Part shown: positions 1-10,119 of the stretch, one piece after another
Numbering within the stretch: the first letter of the stretch is position 1
How the letters are laid out: the number at the start of each line of letters is the position of its first letter
Assembly (NCBI GenBank): GCA_950022655.1
Contig: OX465589.1
Span: 31,411,970-31,475,969, forward strand
From: Alentia gelatinosa
Taxonomy: Eukaryota > Annelida > Polychaeta > Phyllodocida > Polynoidae
Length of the DNA: 64,000 bases
Direction of reading: 5' to 3'
Program-made: the position numbers and the translations under genes
Notes under the pieces: generated by a model
Databases searched by the model: none
Seen by the model: the letters and a program-made list of their open reading frames with translations, nothing else
What the model was told of the DNA's origin: nothing

Positions 1-1
1 T

Positions 2-1951
2 ACTGTAAGGGAAGTGGACAAACGGAGTTACCCACGCATAGTGCTCCCGGAAACATTGGCACGACAAGTCACTCAAATGATTCATCAAGAACTAGGACAC
101 CAGCGCATGTATAAAACGTACGAGCGCCTGTTGGCAAAGTATAAATGGCCCAATATGAGAAGGCATATACAAGGAATACTAGCTGCATGCCCAGTTTGCG
201 CGCTTTACAGACCGGTCAAAACATATCCGCCAACAATGCCGCTTCCCACTCCCACTTCCCCAAATGAAATCATTGGCATCGACCTTATAGGCCCATTACC
301 GGAAAGTACCAACGCCAGCAGATTTGTAGTTATGTGCATCGATCATTGTACAGGCTGGGTGGAAGTGTTACCCATCAAGGACAAACGAGCAGACAACATA
401 GTACAATTCTTCAAAGAACAATGGATACCGCGTCATGGGCCGCCCTCCATTGTTGTTTCGGACAGAGGGACTGAATTCCTCAACGCGGCCATCAAGAAAT
501 TGTGTACAAAACACCACATTGACTGGCGGTATTCCACGGCATATCACCCCATGACGAACGGCAAAACCGAGCGTTTCAATGGGACACTGAAAACCATGCT
601 AGCCAAGTTGGTAGAAGGACACGTGCATCAGTGGGAAAACCATTTGTATACTGCAGTATGGGCGTATCGGTCTTCAATCTCCACGGTGACGGGATTCTCG
701 CCTTACTTTCTACATCATGGACGTGAGCCCCCGGTGGGAGTAATTCATCGAGACCGAATACCAGTGGGGGAAGAAATGAAAGTACTCAAAGAACAAATAC
801 AAGAGAGGGAGGAAGCAATTAGAAAGTCCCGAATCAAAACCCAAGAGTTACAACAAAAGAACAAAGGGCGACTGGATCAGGGAAAAATGGCACCCAGTTA
901 TGAAATAGGACAAGAAGTTTTATTGCAAAATGTCAGGAAAACCACGTTCCAACCGGAGTATCTGCACACATACATAGTCATTAAACTAAAAGCCAGTGTA
1001 GCAACCATTAGGCACTTCACCGGGAAAATATTGACTGTTAACACTGATCGGCTCAAACCCACCCCATTCGGAGTAACATACTGTCCTCAGAAGAAACCAG
1101 CCGAAAACGGGATCAAAGACGATGACAACTTGTGTAATCAACAAGTACACAAGATACAGAGTAGGCACTCCGCTCCAACGTCAAGGGGACAGGTGATACA
1201 GGGTAGATATTGCCCAACACAGATAGTCAGTGACACGCTATCGGGCACTAGCCGTAAAACACAAAGGAGGAAAGAATGCAGGAGACGACAAGAACAAAGG
1301 CGACACTTGGCCGCGTGCGATAGCCACACAGTCCAACACAGCGGGCTATCTGAGGTCCAATTCACACCTGACGTCACCGACACCGGCAATCCTGACATGT
1401 TGCCTAATGGGCCCCGATACACCGACTGGTCGCCGGGGGAAGCCCTCGAAAAACAAACACAGTATGGAGACGGGTCGGATAGCAGCACCTCTAATCCGGA
1501 CCGGGCTTCAGAAGGCTTGTCGGACACATCGATTATAACAGACAGTCAGTCCGCCTACGCCACAGATTACGACAAGGAGGAACAATATACATCAGAGGAT
1601 AAGGATCGGAGGGAAGTGACACCTGACGAGTGTGATCCCGAGGACCACCCTGATAACCTAACGGATGAATCCACTGACAAGTGTGGTGAAGGGTCGGCGC
1701 ATCACTCGGACACTCTGGCATCTGACACGTCCAATTACGTAATCCATGACACCGGCCGACAGGACGGCGGTAGACACCGAGATAAGTCCGTCAGCAATAT
1801 AAGAGGCTCATCGGACAATGATATCACACTGACCAGTGAGACAACAAGTAGAGTACCACGAACTAGGGCAGACCACAGATCGGTAAAAGGGGAACCTACG
1901 AGCAGTGTTAACTACAAAGAGTGGTCATCGTCTACAGAAGATTCCAACTAG
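2..1951 (+). CDS. Ty3/gypsy pol, 3' part: integrase (5' end outside window)
   Basis: The frame is open from the window edge, so this is the end of a longer pol polyprotein; the first ATG is not a real start. The translation shows an HHCC zinc-binding module (HQELGH followed by CPVC, about residues 24-60) and a DDE integrase core: D in GIDLIGPLP, D in VSDRGTEF, and E in NGKTERFNGTL. A basic C-terminal domain follows to about residue 355. Integrase inserts retrotransposon cDNA into chromosomal DNA. All three catalytic acidic residues and the zinc ligands are present, so this domain looks intact. The last ~285 residues form a hydrophilic tail rich in Asp, Ser, Thr and Arg that is not part of the usual integrase. 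The stop lies 12 bases before the env start, the order expected of an env-carrying (errantivirus-like) gypsy element. Confidence 0.93.
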   Translation, partial: TVREVDKRSYPRIVLPETLARQVTQMIHQELGHQRMYKTYERLLAKYKWPNMRRHIQGILAACPVCALYRPVKTYPPTMPLPTPTSPNEIIGIDLIGPLPESTNASRFVVMCIDHCTGWVEVLPIKDKRADNIVQFFKEQWIPRHGPPSIVVSDRGTEFLNAAIKKLCTKHHIDWRYSTAYHPMTNGKTERFNGTLKTMLAKLVEGHVHQWENHLYTAVWAYRSSISTVTGFSPYFLHHGREPPVGVIHRDRIPVGEEMKVLKEQIQEREEAIRKSRIKTQELQQKNKGRLDQGKMAPSYEIGQEVLLQNVRKTTFQPEYLHTYIVIKLKASVATIRHFTGKILTVNTDRLKPTPFGVTYCPQKKPAENGIKDDDNLCNQQVHKIQSRHSAPTSRGQVIQGRYCPTQIVSDTLSGTSRKTQRRKECRRRQEQRRHLAACDSHTVQHSGLSEVQFTPDVTDTGNPDMLPNGPRYTDWSPGEALEKQTQYGDGSDSSTSNPDRASEGLSDTSIITDSQSAYATDYDKEEQYTSEDKDRREVTPDECDPEDHPDNLTDESTDKCGEGSAHHSDTLASDTSNYVIHDTGRQDGGRHRDKSVSNIRGSSDNDITLTSETTSRVPRTRADHRSVKGEPTSSVNYKEWSSSTEDSN

Positions 1952-1963
1952 CGAACCCGCAAG

Positions 1964-3732
1964 ATGTATGGGCAAGGACTATTTATATGGATGATAGTAG
2001 TGGTCGCTACAGATGCGTCATCCCTGTTACAAGACGATGGAGTACTAGTGACACTGGAAGGGGAAACCAGGGTGGTATCAGCCCTATGGACGGTGGTAGT
2101 TACATTGGATGCACCCGTGGCTCCGGACTAAACCAGATTTGAAGAACAAATAAGTCACTATCAAAATATATCACGAGGACGAATTAACAAGAACATTGTA
2201 GATGTATGGCAAGTAAGGCTACATCAGATAGTCCAAACCGCGAAAATGGGTAGTGAGCAGCTGAGAGAAGAGTTACAAGAACCGACTAGACGAAAACGAG
2301 GTGTCCGATCGGTATTGGCAGAATTAGCCAGAGCGTGCCTGGGGGTAGCTACAGACGCGGAAGTACAAGTTCTGGCGGCACAAGTAGACCGATTGGAGAT
2401 ATCCCTGGACAGGCTTCATCAACATGACCACCACCTGTTGTCACTCCTGGACGTTACCAACCGATACAGTCAGGAAACGAGGAAAGGATTGGTAGCCTTA
2501 CAAGAACACACGCAACAATTACAAAGAATTATACAGAACATCAACAGTAAGGTAAACGATCATATTCAAGCAATCCAATCACTTCAGGTATCGCAGATGG
2601 TAGATCAAGGACTGACGTTAATGGAGCTGGTAGTGGGTCAGTTCGCCAGAGAAGTAGACCTGTTCCACCAACGTCACATACAACTCGAACGAGGAGTAAT
2701 CTCTAGAGACATTCTATTAATTGGTGAACTCAAGATCATCCTAAAAGATCTGGAGAAACAAGGCAAGAAACAGCCAACTGGTATTACAGTAATCTAGAAA
2801 TAGAGGCCTTGTGGGCACAAGAAGGGAGATTAGCGTACAAAGTTCTCGTACCAGCAGTAACACATGACATCTATTTGTCACACAGCTTACAGTACTACCC
2901 GGTGGTATTTTCTAGCAACATGACCCGTACCATCCTGGGTCAACCGAAGGTAGCAGTGTCATCAGAATCCACCATATCCTTCATTCCGACTGAGGATCTG
3001 TGCTTGGGTAAACGACCATCCATATGCTTTCCAGCGGTTCACTACAAAGAACCCTCATGTGAAGCACAGTTGGTATCGGGGGATGGAGGCAACAAGTGCG
3101 AAGTGGCCCTCACCTATAAACCACCAGTAAAATCAATGGTAATTCGTAACAAAGTTCACCCTTTTCTTGTGATCATTGTACCTTTTGAACCAATCTCAGT
3201 GGTGCATCGTTGTACAGGATTGACGGCAAGACGAGAAGAGCTGAGCCACATATCGCAAATTGTGTTAGGAGAAAATTGCGGACCGGAAACCCCTGATTGT
3301 ATACTGCGAGGGGTGAATGTTGGTTTCCGTCGGTTACACATACGTCAAGCACCGCCCATGAACTTACCTGTGATGAATGTGAACTGGCCGGAGGAGGTGG
3401 ATGATAGTGTGCATGACGATCTTAACAAATTAGGACTTATCACGGTATCAGTAAAAGAAATAGGTGAATGGATCGGCCCGGTAGCCCAGTCTGAATTCAT
3501 GATACATGAACTAGCAATCTCGGGACTGTCGGTTGGATTAGGAGATTTTCTACTGATCATTGTACTCACAGGTGGGATTTTTGTGTATATTAAGAGAAAT
3601 TACGTTATGAGACTGTTAAAAGAACAAATAATAGCCAAAACAAAGGACAACGCCGACTTAGCCGAAGTTATACCAATGGTACCCATTGAGACACAAAACT
3701 CCACAGTTTACCCGGGTATTTGCCCACCTTAA
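1964..3732 (+). pseudogene. env: env-like class I fusion glycoprotein of the gypsy element, broken
   Basis: An ATG at 1964, 12 bases after the pol stop, starts a hydrophobic signal-peptide-like segment (core about residues 7-15). The same frame is interrupted by TAA at 2129-2131 and continues to 2797. A polybasic RRKR furin-type site lies at 2288-2299, followed by a Gly/Ala/Leu-rich candidate fusion peptide and a heptad-like helical region (2330-2600). The reading frame then shifts by one somewhere between about 2720 and 2795 and stays open to 3732. That part holds a Cys-containing ectodomain, a possible N-glycosylation site (NMT) and a membrane anchor at about 3540-3600, with a basic cytoplasmic tail. 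The order of signal, furin site, fusion peptide, coiled coil and TM matches the F-like envelope proteins of insect errantiviruses and baculoviruses. With one nonsense codon and one frameshift this copy cannot make a full product. Confidence 0.8.
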
Positions 3733-3858
3733 AAGAAGTTAACGTGACATAAACTCTGATATGACGACATTCGATAATGAACTTTGAACTGGACCATTTA
3801 GCATTATGCGTATGGGCTTATACTCTGTACTAACTTTTCCAAATACTTGGAAGTAACT

Positions 3859-3870
3859 AGAAGGGGGAGG
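3859..3870 (+). promoter_or_regulatory. polypurine tract of the gypsy element
   Basis: AGAAGGGGGAGG is an uninterrupted purine run placed after env and just before a TG dinucleotide (3873). This is where plus-strand DNA synthesis is primed in LTR retroelements. It fixes the likely start of the 3' LTR. Confidence 0.6.
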
Positions 3871-3872
3871 TA

Positions 3873-4200
3873 TGTAGTAGTAGAGTACACCATTGTAATA
3901 TTAGGATGTATTGTAACTTTTACTGTGTAGATATTCAGTGATGTTAGAGATTACGAAAGGTTATGGTTATATATGATTGGACTATATGTAAGGTCACATG
4001 ATCTGTCGGAATGATTGACAGGTCAGCCTCTCCTGTTATCTTGACCAATCACGGTCGTGCTGATTATGAGTAGAACAAGGATTCCTATATAAGCGGGATC
4101 TGAGAGATAGATAAACAGACTTTAAACTGGCATTGGTCTTGCGTTACTTATTTCGATCTGTTATATTGCTTATACTGTGTAGTTAGGTTGGTCGAGCTGT
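3873..4200 (+). mobile_element. 3' LTR of the gypsy element (end uncertain)
   Basis: It begins with TG immediately after the polypurine tract. A TATA box (TATATAAG, 4086-4093) lies about 215 bases in, a normal U3 position. The 5' LTR is outside the window, so the end cannot be fixed by comparison. The end given here is set by where degenerate tandem repeats begin. A TGTAG/CTACA terminal pairing ending at 4276 was considered, but it falls inside the repeat unit. Confidence 0.5.
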
Positions 4201-4204
4201 CATT

Positions 4205-5760
4205 AGAAATCAGCTCACATCGGGTTTAAACTTTAGATTAATGATTAATCATATATATATATATTCATATTCTACAGGCTGTAAGGTTTGTTTCTATCTA
4301 AATAATGTCCAGGTTTGACGAGTTTAGATTTAATAATCCAAATTTAACCTTGGGCATTACGCAGTCGGCTTGCTGGTTCAGTCGAATTTCAGAGCAGCTT
4401 TTCTAAATCATATCGGACAGGGTTTAAACAATAATATTAACCACAGGAAAGTATATGTGGACATTCTATGGACTTTAAGGTTTGTTCCAGTATGTATTTT
4501 ATCAAATATGAACGAGAAGAGACCAAGATATTAAAATAGTAAGATGCGCCATACGCACTCGCTATACTTTACTATAGGTTCGGTAGGGGAGTGCGGATCT
4601 GGGCCAGACACGATTCAGAAAATCATTTATTACGAAGATTTAACCTAAAATATACGTCCGGAGACATAGTATTCATGAACTACAGGTTCTTAGCTTTCGT
4701 TTGATACATATTTTGTGTATTTCGGACGAGTTGGGATTTAGTTATCGAATTTAATGTATTAAAAGCTTTACTATAGGTTTGGTAGGGGAGTGGTGCGCTG
4801 GTCGATGTACGATTTAGAAAATCATTTATTATTAGGATCTAACTTAAATTCTATCACAGGAGACATTGATATTCATAAACTACAGGTTCCCAGCTTTCTC
4901 CTGATATATAATTCGTGTATTTCGGACGAGTCGGTACTTAGATATCGAATTTAGAAGATTAAAAGTACTCTGTCAATAAAATGGCTTATGGTGCCATAGC
5001 TAGGTTCTAAGACATCATTTTCAAAGTGATTTATTTTAGGCTTTTAGCATTGCATCTATGGACGGGGACTTGGATTAGGGCAAACTATACTGTCTGAGGT
5101 TTGTTTATACGAAACATCATTCAATTTGAACCAGCGGAGAAATTAGAATTGAATTAAAAGAAATGGTCATCTAAGCTGAGCCTTTACTATGGGAGCGGTA
5201 GGGCAGTTAGGCGCTGGGCAAGACACGATTTAGAAAATCATTTATTATGAGGATTTAACTTGAATTCTATTACTGGAGACATTAATATTCGTAAACCACG
5301 GGTCCTTAGCTTTCTCCTGGTATATATTTTGTGTATTTCGGACAATGTGAGTTACCGAATTTAGAAAATTAAAAGTACTCAGTGAATAAAATGGCTTATT
5401 TCGCCATAGCTAGGTTCTAACACAGCTCTTTCAAAATGTATTTTTTTGGTTTTTCACCTTGAATCTATGGACGGGGACTTATATTAGGGCAAACTACACT
5501 GTCTGAGGTTCGTTCATACAAAATATCATTCAATTTGAACCAGCGGAGAAATTAGAATTGAATTAAAAGAAATGGTCATATAGCTGCAGATTTACTATGG
5601 GTTTGGTATGGGAGTCGGGCTCTGGGCAAGACAGGATTTCTAATTTTTTTGATAGGTTTTAACTTCAAATATTTGACTGGAGACATTAATATTCGTAGAT
5701 TATAGATTCTGGGATTTCTTCCAATATATATAATGTGCAATTCGGACATGGTGGGACTTA
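4205..5760 (+). repeat. degenerate ~200-bp tandem repeats with ~410-bp higher-order unit
   Basis: Units starting TTTACTATRGG occur at about 4567, 4767, 5183 and 5591, so spacings are 200, 416 and 408. The long units share blocks such as TCTATGGACGGGGACTT, GGCAAACTA and CAGCGGAGAAATTAGAATTG. Two older, more diverged copies (GGGTTTAAAC at 4222 and 4420, spacing 198) lie to the left. No gene is visible. This looks like a satellite whose 200-bp monomer became a ~410-bp dimer. Confidence 0.75.
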
Positions 5761-5903
5761 GATATTGATTTTTGAAAATCAGATTCGAGCAGTGACTATA
5801 TTGGGTTATTTCGCCATTGCTTCTACTATAGACAATCGACCACAGAATTACAGTGGTCTCTTCAAATTGATTCGCCTAAGGATTCTAATGGAGTTTGATC
5901 ATT

Positions 5904-6079
5904 ACACGGCTACATGTGCCAGAGAACGCACAGTAAAAAACACTGAACCCATAGAACCCTTCACACACAAAGAACTCATTAAAACCATACAATCAATAAA
6001 ACGTGGCAAATCAAACGGACCAGACAAAATCCCAAATGAACTCTTGAAAGAAATGGATGACACAAACCAAACCACATTA
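5904..6079 (+). pseudogene. non-LTR retrotransposon reverse transcriptase, left fragment
   Basis: The translation contains a segment close to residue 60 of the open frame (IKRGKSNGPDKIPNELLKE) that matches the K-(S/A)-x-GPD-x-IP-x-E-(L/I)-L-K block at the start of LINE reverse transcriptases. The upstream end is lost: satellite-like sequence precedes it, so it is 5'-truncated as is usual for LINE copies. The frame is interrupted at 6079 by a DNA transposon with a TTA target-site duplication, and the same protein resumes at 8109. Confidence 0.8.
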
Positions 6080-6302
6080 GGCCACTCAAAAAAAAAACTT
6101 GTTTCTCATCACCACGCGCGTCAGCAAAAACGTTTTTAGAATTTTTTTTTTTTTTTTTCATAGATGAGATGAAAATTTGATAGAAATCATGAAAAATATG
6201 AGTATTTGGTATCAAATTAAAGCTCCTGATGTAAGGAATGCATTCAATGTGGTTATATGGTTGTCAAAAGTGATGCATCAAGTGGTGTCATGTAACCAAT
6301 TA

Positions 6303-7449
6303 AGGGGGGCATCCACCAACCACGACAAGGCTACGACAATGGCTTTCCAACAAGGTCCACGACAGCTCTACGTTTGGAAGCCTTGTCGTAGCCTTGTCGT
6401 GGTTGGTGGACCCCAGTTCCCGAAAAGAGGCTACAACAAGGCCACAACAGGTTGCGGCATGAAGCTTGTCGGGGGCCTTCCGACAAGGCTACGACAATAT
6501 CGAACATGTTCAATTTTTGCTACGACTAGACCTTTGTCGTGGAGTGTTGTGGATTCCTCGATATCACTGTCGTAGTGTGTCGGAACCACGGGTGCCTTTT
6601 TTATGGCAACCAGCAACGTCTATGACACGCCATGACACCACTGTCCTGACCCTGCTCTTCTCACGACAAGGCTGCGACAAGGCTACGATTGGAACTTTCA
6701 TGTCGGCACATGTCGTAGCCTTGTCGTGGTTGGTGGATGCCCCCCTTTAGAGTAAAACCCCGCTCCTGGGTCACCCCACACGCTCCCGACACGCCATGAC
6801 ACTGCTGTGTTGGTGGACCCCAGTTCCCAACAAGAGGCTACGACAAGGCCACGTCAGGCTGTGACATGAAGCTTGTCGGTGGCCTTCTGACAAGGCTTCG
6901 ACAATAGCCAACATGTTCAATTTATGCCACGACTGGACCTTTGCCGTGGAGTGTTGTGGATTCTTCGATATCACTGTCGAAGTGTGTCAGAACCATGGGC
7001 GCCTTTTTTACGGCAACCAGCAACGTCTACGACACGCCCGCCATGCTGTCCCGACACTGTTCTTCTCACGACAAGGCTGCGACAAGGCTGCGACAAGGCT
7101 GCGATTGGAACTTTCATGTCAGCACTTGTTGTAGCCTTGTCGTGGTTGGTGGACGCCCCCTTTAGAGTAAAACCCCGCTCCTGGGACATCCCACATGCTC
7201 CTGACACGCCATGACACTCCACGACAAAGGTCCAGTTGTAGGAAAATTCGATTTTGTCGTAGCCTTGTCGGAAGGCCCCCGACAAGCTTTCCAGTCGCAG
7301 CCTGTCATGGCCTTGTCGTAGACTCTTGTCGGGAACTGGGGTCCACCAACCACAACAAGGCTACGCCAAGTCCACCAATCGTAGGCCTGTCGTGGACCTT
7401 GTCGGAATGCCATTGTCGTAGCCTTGTCCTGGTTGGTGGACGCCCACCT
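6303..7449. mobile_element. nested TIR element with internal tandem duplication (TSD TTA)
   Basis: The left end AGGGGGGCATCCACCAACC and the right end are inverted copies over about 73 bases with a handful of mismatches. TTA flanks both sides (6300-6302 and 7450-7452). Inside, a ~407-bp block is tandemly duplicated (TTGGTGGACCCCAGTTCCC at about 6403, again at about 6810). The same terminal sequence recurs inward near 6748 and 7161. CGACAAGGCTACGACAAGG and its complement occur many times in both directions, so single strands could fold extensively. Short open frames here are repeat artefacts; no transposase is seen. Confidence 0.8.
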
Positions 7450-7648
7450 TTAGCCCTTGTCGGAAGCCTGCCTCCACTAGTGCAGCATGCTAAGATAGCC
7501 TGACACGCTCCGACACACTCCTACATGTTGGAAGCCTCCGACAGTCAGGTAGGTAGGTGTCTGTGGGTGTCTGTGTGGTTATAACAGTGTCTCTATGCCA
7601 GAGTATGGCCTGTATGAAGTAGCCTAACCATCAGGGGAACCATCCCGC

Positions 7649-7689
7649 TTAAGGGGACAGTTTGCTCGGAACAGAGACTGTCCCCTTAA
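7649..7689. repeat. perfect 13-bp hairpin
   Basis: TTAAGGGGACAGT (7649-7661) and its exact complement (7677-7689) are separated by 15 bases. Next to it lie two copies of a palindromic ATGCCTTRAGGCA-type motif followed by CTCCCANGCAGGG. Similar GGCATT/CCAGG motifs recur at ~21.9, ~26.4 and ~51.5 kb, so this may be the end of an old MITE. Confidence 0.6.
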
Positions 7690-7843
7690 CCCCATCAGTC
7701 CAAGCAATGCCTTGAGGCACTCCCAGGCAGGGACGATGAATGCCTTAAGGCACTCCCATGCAGGGGAGGAGGAATGCGACAAAATTCATAGACTTTCTAA
7801 ATATTGTCAAAATAATTGAAAAGATGTGGGGAAAAAATATGTA

Positions 7844-7901
7844 GGAATTTATCTCACCCGTCACATTGACTATTGGGCTAACATCTGTGACATAATCTCC
7901 C
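7844..7901 (-). repeat. dispersed repeat shared with 63467-63525
   Basis: The reverse complement matches 63467-63525 over about 58 bases with only scattered differences, including GATGTTAGCCCA-like and GGGTGAGATA blocks. The two copies are 55 kb apart in opposite orientation, so this is an interspersed repeat. Confidence 0.65.
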
Positions 7902-8108
7902 ATTACACACAGTAAAATGGGTGAGATATTAGGAACTTACAGTGAGACTGCAAGATATGACCTAAATAAGTGTCTGAAGTCCATATTATTACACTTCAAA
8001 AGTCATCTCTGACCCAGTAAAAAAAAAAAAAAAAAAAAAAAAAAGCGCCCTTGTCATATTTTTCATGGCTTGGTGATGAGAAACAATTTTTTTTTTTGAG
8101 TGGCCTTA

Positions 8109-9394
8109 CTTAGACATCTAAACCAAATCAATAAAAAACAGGTAATCCCTAACCAATGGCAGACAGGAACAATCACCAGACTCTATAAAGGTAAAGGAAC
8201 CTGAGGCCAATGCAAAAATGAAAGAGGCATAACAGTCTCTAGCAATATCGGTAAACTGTACGAGAGACTCATTAACAACAGAATAAAGGAAAACCTAAAA
8301 ATCACCCAAGCACAGTTAGGAGGAAGACGAGGGGCATCAACTATCGATCACATAATAATAATCAAAGACATCATGTACACGCAAACAAAACCCAAAAGAG
8401 CCCAACATACATAACATTCCTTGACGTCACAAAAGCATACGACAAAGCATGGAATGAAGCAATAATGTACACAATGAGCAAAAGAGGATTTGAAGGCACA
8501 ATATGGACCTTGATAGACAAACTCAACCAGGGACTTACAGCAACAATTAACACCAAACACGGAAAAACAAGAACGATCCAAATAAAAGACAGCATAAGAC
8601 AAGGTGGAGTACTCGCAGTCACCCAGTACTCCACACTAATGGATGAAATAAACCAAACAATAGAAGACCTCCACCCAGAATTCAAACACAAACAAACCGA
8701 ACCCAAATGCCTACTATGGGTGGACGACGTAGCCATAATAACCAACAACCTAACACAACACCAACACATGCTAAATATCACAAATGAAATAGCAAATAGG
8801 TATCGCATAAAATTGGGAGATGAAAAATCAAAGACTATCATACTAGGCCAAGGCCCCAGATACCCAACAACAATAGGCGACACAAACCTAGACTACACCA
8901 ACCAATACAAATACCTAGGGGAAACCCTCAACGACAAAGGAACAATGGACGACCACATAAACGAGGTAAAGAGGAAAGCAGAAGCGGCCTACCAAACCAT
9001 AATATACATAGCCAAAGACCAAAACTTCAAAGGTATAGAAATGGAAACAATATGGAAACTCATCGAAACATGCATACTACCAATAATAACCTACGGATCA
9101 GAAACCTGGGAACTCAACAAACATCAGACCAAACAAATTAACAAAATACTCAACAGCATCATAAGGAGAAGCCTCAACACACCAACATCCACCCCAAGTC
9201 TATACCTATACATGGAAACCAAAATAAAAGACCCAACAACACTCATAGCAACCAAACGCCTAAACCACTACTGGAAAACCCAAAACCACAAAATAATAAC
9301 AGAAATACCAAATAACAGCAACTGGAAAGCCAAAACGGAAAACCTAATCAAGGAACTAGATATTGACCCCCAAACTGTCACCAAGACCACCAAA
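8109..9394 (+). pseudogene. non-LTR retrotransposon reverse transcriptase, right fragment
   Basis: It continues the RT begun at 5904. Recognisable blocks are the ERGITVSSNIGKLYERLI segment, QLGGRRGASTIDHI, the LDVTKAYDKAW palm motif with the first catalytic Asp, SIRQGGVL, and the WVDDVAII catalytic Asp pair. The KYLGETL and ILPIITYGSETWELNK thumb/C-terminal blocks follow. An in-frame TGA occurs near 8200 and a one-base frameshift lies just before 8415, after which the frame is open to 9505. LINE-like composition (A-rich, Thr/Lys/Asn-rich) fades near 9394. The family looks jockey/CR1/RTE-like but cannot be settled by eye. The copy is inactive. Confidence 0.85.
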
Positions 9395-9829
9395 ATGCCT
9401 TTAAGAACGGCTTCTATCACTCTACGAAGTATTATTCAAGTTCCATTTCATATTATACTTTGTGATAATGATAATATAGCAACTCTCTTGCTGTGGAGTT
9501 GGTAACGTACGTAGCCACACACATTAACCAACTAGAGGTAGAACGACAAGTCAAATAAACTTAATGTATATTTAATTAATCCTTTGGTCTCACAGGTGTT
9601 GCAGTTCACATAGGACTAAGTGCCAGAGCAGTTATGGTCATCAGATATATATTCACCAACCTTAATTCAAAATTGCATGATAACAATCTTCCATAATGTA
9701 ATTCAATCCAGTAAATACTAAATAATCAGTTCACATAAAGAGAAAGTCCAAATGTCATTACGAAACCTTCTAACTCTGTTGCACACATTTAGAGTTTATT
9801 CCTTGTTCCAGTCAAATAGGTAGCCCATG
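9395..9829. other. spacer without recognisable gene
   Basis: AT-rich sequence between the LINE remnant and the GC-rich start of the DIRS element. It should contain the left boundary of the DIRS element, but no terminal repeat pairing with the right side was found by eye. Confidence 0.4.
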
Positions 9830-9909
9830 GCCGTAGGGTCAGGGGCGGTCATTGCTCCACCTAGCGCACTCCCTCTCTACTCGCGCTCCCTGCGCGCCCC
9901 CTCGTGCGA

Positions 9910-9936
9910 ACCACGTGAACTATTAGGTCACGTGGT
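9910..9936. repeat. E-box inverted repeat in DIRS 5' region
   Basis: ACCACGTGA and TCACGTGGT form perfect 9-bp arms around a 9-base loop. Each arm contains the palindrome CACGTG. It lies about 180 bases upstream of the gag start, so it could be a promoter element or a structural element. Confidence 0.6.
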
Positions 9937-10119
9937 GAAGCACGCTCTCACAATCTCTCTCACTCTCTTCTTGCGCTTCACTTCGTTCAGACGCACTCCA
10001 ATTTTCTCCGCTATTTTTGGCCCAACACTGCTCGCGGCACCGGATACTCCACGAGTATCGGTCCGAGGTCGTTAGGGTTTTTAAAAGTACGGGTAATTGA
10101 TCGCCAGAACAACGTGAGG

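Larger units (their letters stand above)
6080..8105. mobile_element. TIR DNA transposon, non-autonomous, PIF/Harbinger-like (TSD TTA)
   Basis: The ends are inverted repeats of about 34 bp, beginning GGCCACTCAAAAAAAAAA on the left and ending with its complement on the right, with few mismatches. Direct TTA copies flank it at 6077-6079 and 8106-8108. The insertion splits a LINE reverse transcriptase: the protein runs up to the left TTA and continues after the right one, which independently confirms both ends. No transposase is visible inside. A 3-bp TWA duplication is typical of the PIF/Harbinger superfamily, which is the basis for the class call. The interior holds a nested element, a poly(A) run (about 8018-8044) and a small hairpin. 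Confidence 0.85.

Noticed and set aside
3873..4276. LTR ending at CTACA 4272-4276 to pair with TGTAG at 3873
   Set aside because: The CTACAGG block belongs to the ~200-bp tandem repeats (seen again near 4680 and 4883), so the five-base pairing is probably chance.
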